From NCBI GenBank assembly GCA_017612655.1, contig JAGAFM010000057.1:1-7008 (forward strand): DNA of 7,008 bases, given 5' to 3'. Positions 5,041 through 7,008 of this stretch are shown one piece after another. A program made the translations under genes and the position numbers. Origin of the DNA: Clostridia bacterium. Its GTDB lineage: Bacteria; Bacillota; Clostridia; Oscillospirales; CAG-272. Every line of letters starts with the position of its first letter. Position 1 is the first letter of the stretch. The notes under the pieces are model-generated. The model worked only from the letters and a program-made list of their open reading frames with translations, was not told the origin of the DNA and searched no databases.

Positions 5041-5586
5041 TTAGCCGAAATATCTCTTCAACAGGCCGGCAAAAGCTTTTCCGTGTCTTGCCTCGTCTCT
5101 AGCCATTTCATGGACGGTGTCATGGATTGCATCTAGTCCGGCCGCCTTTGCCCGCTTTGCTAGATCCGTTTTTCCTGCGGTAGCGCCGTTTTCCGCGTCG
5201 ACCCGCATTTTCAGGTTCTTTTCCGTACTGTCGGTTACGACTTCACCAAGCAGTTCAGCGAACTTTGCCGCGTGTTCTGCTTCTTCCCATGCTGCCTTCT
5301 CCCAATAGAGTCCGATCTCGGGATAACCTTCTCGGAAGGCAACTCTCGCCATGGCGAGATACATTCCGACCTCGGAACACTCTCCGGCAAAGTTGGCGCG
5401 CAGATCGGCAAGGATGTCTTCGGACACATCCGATGCGACACCGACGACATGCTCGGATGCCCAGGTCATGCCTTCTTCCTTGATCTCCTCAAATTTGGAT
5501 GCGGGCGCCTTGCAGACCGGGCAGGCATCCGGAGCCGCGTCCCCCTCATAGATGAATCCGCATACAGTGCATCTGAATTTTTTCAT
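5041..5586 (-). CDS. Reverse rubrerythrin (rubredoxin domain N-terminal), peroxide-scavenging
   Basis: The 181-residue protein begins with a rubredoxin-like Fe(Cys)4 site, CTVC (Cys6, Cys9) and CPVC (Cys22, Cys25). A four-helix ferritin-like diiron domain follows from about residue 55. Expected iron ligands include Glu69, the first ExxH pair Glu102/His105, Glu132, and the second pair Glu165/His168. This order is the reverse of classical rubrerythrin and matches the 'reverse rubrerythrins' of clostridia, which reduce hydrogen peroxide (and oxygen, via NADH-dependent partners) in the cytoplasm. All expected metal ligands appear present. The ATG at 5586 has AAAGGAG 9-10 nt upstream; the frame stays open to 5907 only as a shadow of the neighbouring gene. 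A strong private promoter lies at 5651-5679. No PerR-like box was seen. Confidence 0.93.
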   Translation of the reverse strand: MKKFRCTVCGFIYEGDAAPDACPVCKAPASKFEEIKEEGMTWASEHVVGVASDVSEDILADLRANFAGECSEVGMYLAMARVAFREGYPEIGLYWEKAAWEEAEHAAKFAELLGEVVTDSTEKNLKMRVDAENGATAGKTDLAKRAKAAGLDAIHDTVHEMARDEARHGKAFAGLLKRYFG

Positions 5587-5624
5587 TGAAATATCTCCTT
5601 TCCAGATGAATCTCAAATACAGGC

Positions 5625-5643
5625 GGCGGGCGTTTTTCCCGCC
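5625..5643 (-). promoter_or_regulatory. Hairpin at the 5' end of the rubrerythrin mRNA
   Basis: GGCGGG and CCCGCC (plus-strand 5625-5630 and 5638-5643) pair around a 7-nt loop containing an A5 run in mRNA sense. The predicted transcription start is at about 5644, so the hairpin forms the extreme 5' end of the message. Such 5' hairpins can stabilise abundant transcripts; that role is inferred. Confidence 0.45.
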
Positions 5644-5650
5644 CCTGGAG

Positions 5651-5679
5651 AGTATACCATTTCTCTCCGGAGAAGTCAA
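5651..5679 (-). promoter_or_regulatory. Strong sigma-A promoter of the rubrerythrin gene
   Basis: On the minus strand, TTGACT (5679-5674), a 17-nt spacer ending ATGG, and TATACT (5656-5651) form a near-consensus extended -10 promoter. It lies in the gap after the methionine sulfoxide reductase gene, giving rubrerythrin independent expression with a leader of about 58 nt. Confidence 0.85.
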
Positions 5680-5726
5680 GCACTCCCGGGAATCGCCGGC
5701 GTTTTTCAACTCCCCGGTCCGCGCGG

Positions 5727-6194
5727 TCAGGAAACAGGGAACTGATCCCCGATTTCCTCTGTCAGAACGGAAACGAGAGCGCGGCACCCCGCAGCGTCGC
5801 ATTCTCCGAATCTGCCAGGGGTCGGGCTGTCCAGATCCAGCACGCCTACGCAGCGGCCGGAAACGACAATCGGGACGACGAGTTCGGAAGCAGATTCCGA
5901 ATCGCATGCGATGTGTCCGGGAAAGGCATGAACGTCGGGAACCAGCTGCGTTGTTTCCGAAACGGCCGCGGTTCCGCAGACGCCTTTTCCCATTGGAATT
6001 TCAATGCAGGCCGGTTTTCCCTGAAACGGTCCCAGAATCAGCCGGTCTCCCTCACGGAGGTAGAAGCCTGCCCAGTTCAGGTCCGGAAGGGCCCCGAACA
6101 GCAGGGCAGAGACGTTGGAGAGGTTCGCCGTGAAGTGCGGGACTCCCGCAATCAGCTGGCGCAGCTGCTCCGATAGAAGACGGTAATCCGTCAA
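5727..6194 (-). CDS. msrC: Free methionine-(R)-sulfoxide reductase, GAF-domain type (fRMsr)
   Basis: The protein is a single GAF domain of 155 residues that reduces free methionine-R-sulfoxide in the cytoplasm with thioredoxin-type electrons. The family's three conserved cysteines are seen in PACIEIPMGKGVCGTAA (Cys63, Cys73) and HIACDSESASELVVPI (Cys97). Their 10- and 24-residue spacings match the E. coli enzyme (Cys84, Cys94, Cys118). The WAGFYL and VLDLDSP blocks are also typical. The start is probably the TTG at 6194, since AGGAGG (6203-6208) lies 8 nt upstream of it. A longer in-frame TTG at 6215 would place that SD inside the gene. It follows the LarA-like gene by 27 nt and is probably cotranscribed with it. 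Confidence 0.92.
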   Translation of the reverse strand: MTDYRLLSEQLRQLIAGVPHFTANLSNVSALLFGALPDLNWAGFYLREGDRLILGPFQGKPACIEIPMGKGVCGTAAVSETTQLVPDVHAFPGHIACDSESASELVVPIVVSGRCVGVLDLDSPTPGRFGECDAAGCRALVSVLTEEIGDQFPVS

Positions 6195-6221
6195 AGATTC
6201 TCCCTCCTGTCCCAAAACCGG

Positions 6222-7008
6222 TCAGCCCTCCGACTCGAAGCGGGATCTGTCAATCCAGAGCCCGAGAGCGGGGTTCGGAATAAAGTAGATTTCCTCCCCG
6301 TTGACGGAATTCAACCCGTAGCGGAGCCGGGAAGGATCGTAGAGACGGGCAGTTTCCTCATAATCCGCGGAAAGGAATCCGACGGATTCGATTTCCTCTT
6401 TTGAAATGTCCCTCACCGCATAGGTGACGCGGAAGCGTCCGTCGGAACTGCCGTGAATCAGGTGGGCGGCAGCTCCCATGTTCTCTCTCAGATCCTGATT
6501 CTCGGGACTGCGGAACGCCTTGAGCGTGTTCAGCCGTCCGCGGTATCCGTATTTGCGGATGAGCCGGTCGACCGCGTCGTCCTCCCCGAACCGTTCGACG
6601 CCCGGCGCAAGAATGATCAGGTCTCCCCCGTCCGCCATCGCCATGCGGGTCCGGTAGATGGCCTTGTTCCCCAACCAGGTGCTCTTGAATTCCGAGGGAT
6701 CCAGATACACAACACATTTGCGAAGCCCGGTCGGCAGAAAATCAATGTTTTTCTCCTGCGCCAGTTTGACCGCATGGGTCAGGCAGTCCCGTCCCTCTCC
6801 CAGAAAGAGTCCATGGGTTCGGATGATGCCTCCCGGAGCCGTGGTGACGGTCAGCGCAAACAGGATGGGACGATGGCTCAAAAAATGCTCCAGACCGTAA
6901 TCGAAGAGTTCCCGGACCGGGGTATGATCTCTTCCCATCATGCGCTCCATCCCGTAGACGGCGCCGACCATATGGGACTTGTTGATCATTTCGGATCCGC
7001 CGACCCCG
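6222..7008 (-). CDS. LarA-like (DUF2088) protein, C-terminal part, cut by the window edge
   Basis: An ATG exists at 6989 but has no SD, and the frame stays open to the window edge with GVGGSE before it, so the true start lies outside. The visible ~261 residues resemble the nickel-pincer-cofactor lactate racemase family (LarA, DUF2088). GVGGSEMINKSH matches the family's PGxxGxETIxxNH segment, whose His is a nickel ligand in LarA; it is residue 6 counted from the ATG. LAPGVERFGEDDAVDRLIRKYGYRG (127-151) fits the C-terminal domain. The segment equivalent to the cofactor-binding Lys would be upstream of the window, so activity cannot be judged. Many homologues are not lactate racemases but act on other 2-hydroxy acids. 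The substrate is therefore open. The methionine sulfoxide reductase follows 27 nt downstream. Confidence 0.7.
   Translation of the reverse strand, partial: GVGGSEMINKSHMVGAVYGMERMMGRDHTPVRELFDYGLEHFLSHRPILFALTVTTAPGGIIRTHGLFLGEGRDCLTHAVKLAQEKNIDFLPTGLRKCVVYLDPSEFKSTWLGNKAIYRTRMAMADGGDLIILAPGVERFGEDDAVDRLIRKYGYRGRLNTLKAFRSPENQDLRENMGAAAHLIHGSSDGRFRVTYAVRDISKEEIESVGFLSADYEETARLYDPSRLRYGLNSVNGEEIYFIPNPALGLWIDRSRFESEG

Noticed and set aside
4832..5044. Plus-strand ORF starting MKKLAENIGTVVLYRKSG after a GGAAGGGA sequence
   Set aside because: The SD lies too close to the ATG, a strong minus-strand promoter and a GC-rich stem lie inside it, its 3' end overlaps the rubrerythrin stop, and the C-terminal half has no protein-like pattern.

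Overview
The window reads as a chromosomal segment of an anaerobic, Clostridia-type Firmicute. Support for this is a rubrerythrin of the rubredoxin-first ('reverse') type, strong GGAGG-type Shine-Dalgarno (SD) sites, sigma-A-like promoters with 17-bp spacers, and a moderately GC-rich base composition. The assignment is an inference from gene content; no species can be named. No tRNA, rRNA, CRISPR array, insertion sequence or integrase was found.

Layout. Positions 1-182 hold a promoter and leader hairpin for a two-gene plus-strand operon. That operon is a SASA/GDSL-like carbohydrate esterase (183-1037) and an RluA-family pseudouridine synthase (1034-1789), joined by an ATGA overlap. Positions 1790-2351 contain no conventional gene. 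They do hold a self-contained plus-strand transcription unit: an AT-rich upstream region, a near-consensus promoter (1874-1902), five SD-preceded mini-ORFs of 3-20 codons arranged in an imperfect ~174-bp tandem repeat, and a strong terminator (2307-2341). It is the most unusual part of the window and may be an undescribed small-peptide or structured-RNA locus.

All remaining genes are on the minus strand. From left to right they are a 12-helix MFS transporter with an acidic tail (2352-3854), a small lipoprotein (4161-4595) with a ~265-nt leader, the reverse rubrerythrin (5041-5586) with its own promoter, a free methionine-R-sulfoxide reductase of the GAF type (5727-6194), and the C-terminal part of a LarA-like (DUF2088) protein running off the right edge (6222-7008).

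How the genes fit together. Rubrerythrin (peroxide reduction) and the methionine sulfoxide reductase (repair of oxidised free methionine) are adjacent and make a plausible oxidative-stress pair, although rubrerythrin has its own promoter. The reductase gene follows the LarA-like gene by 27 nt and is probably cotranscribed with it. The transporter, lipoprotein and mini-ORF unit have no obvious functional link to these genes. The mini-ORF unit and the MFS gene converge on one shared bidirectional terminator.
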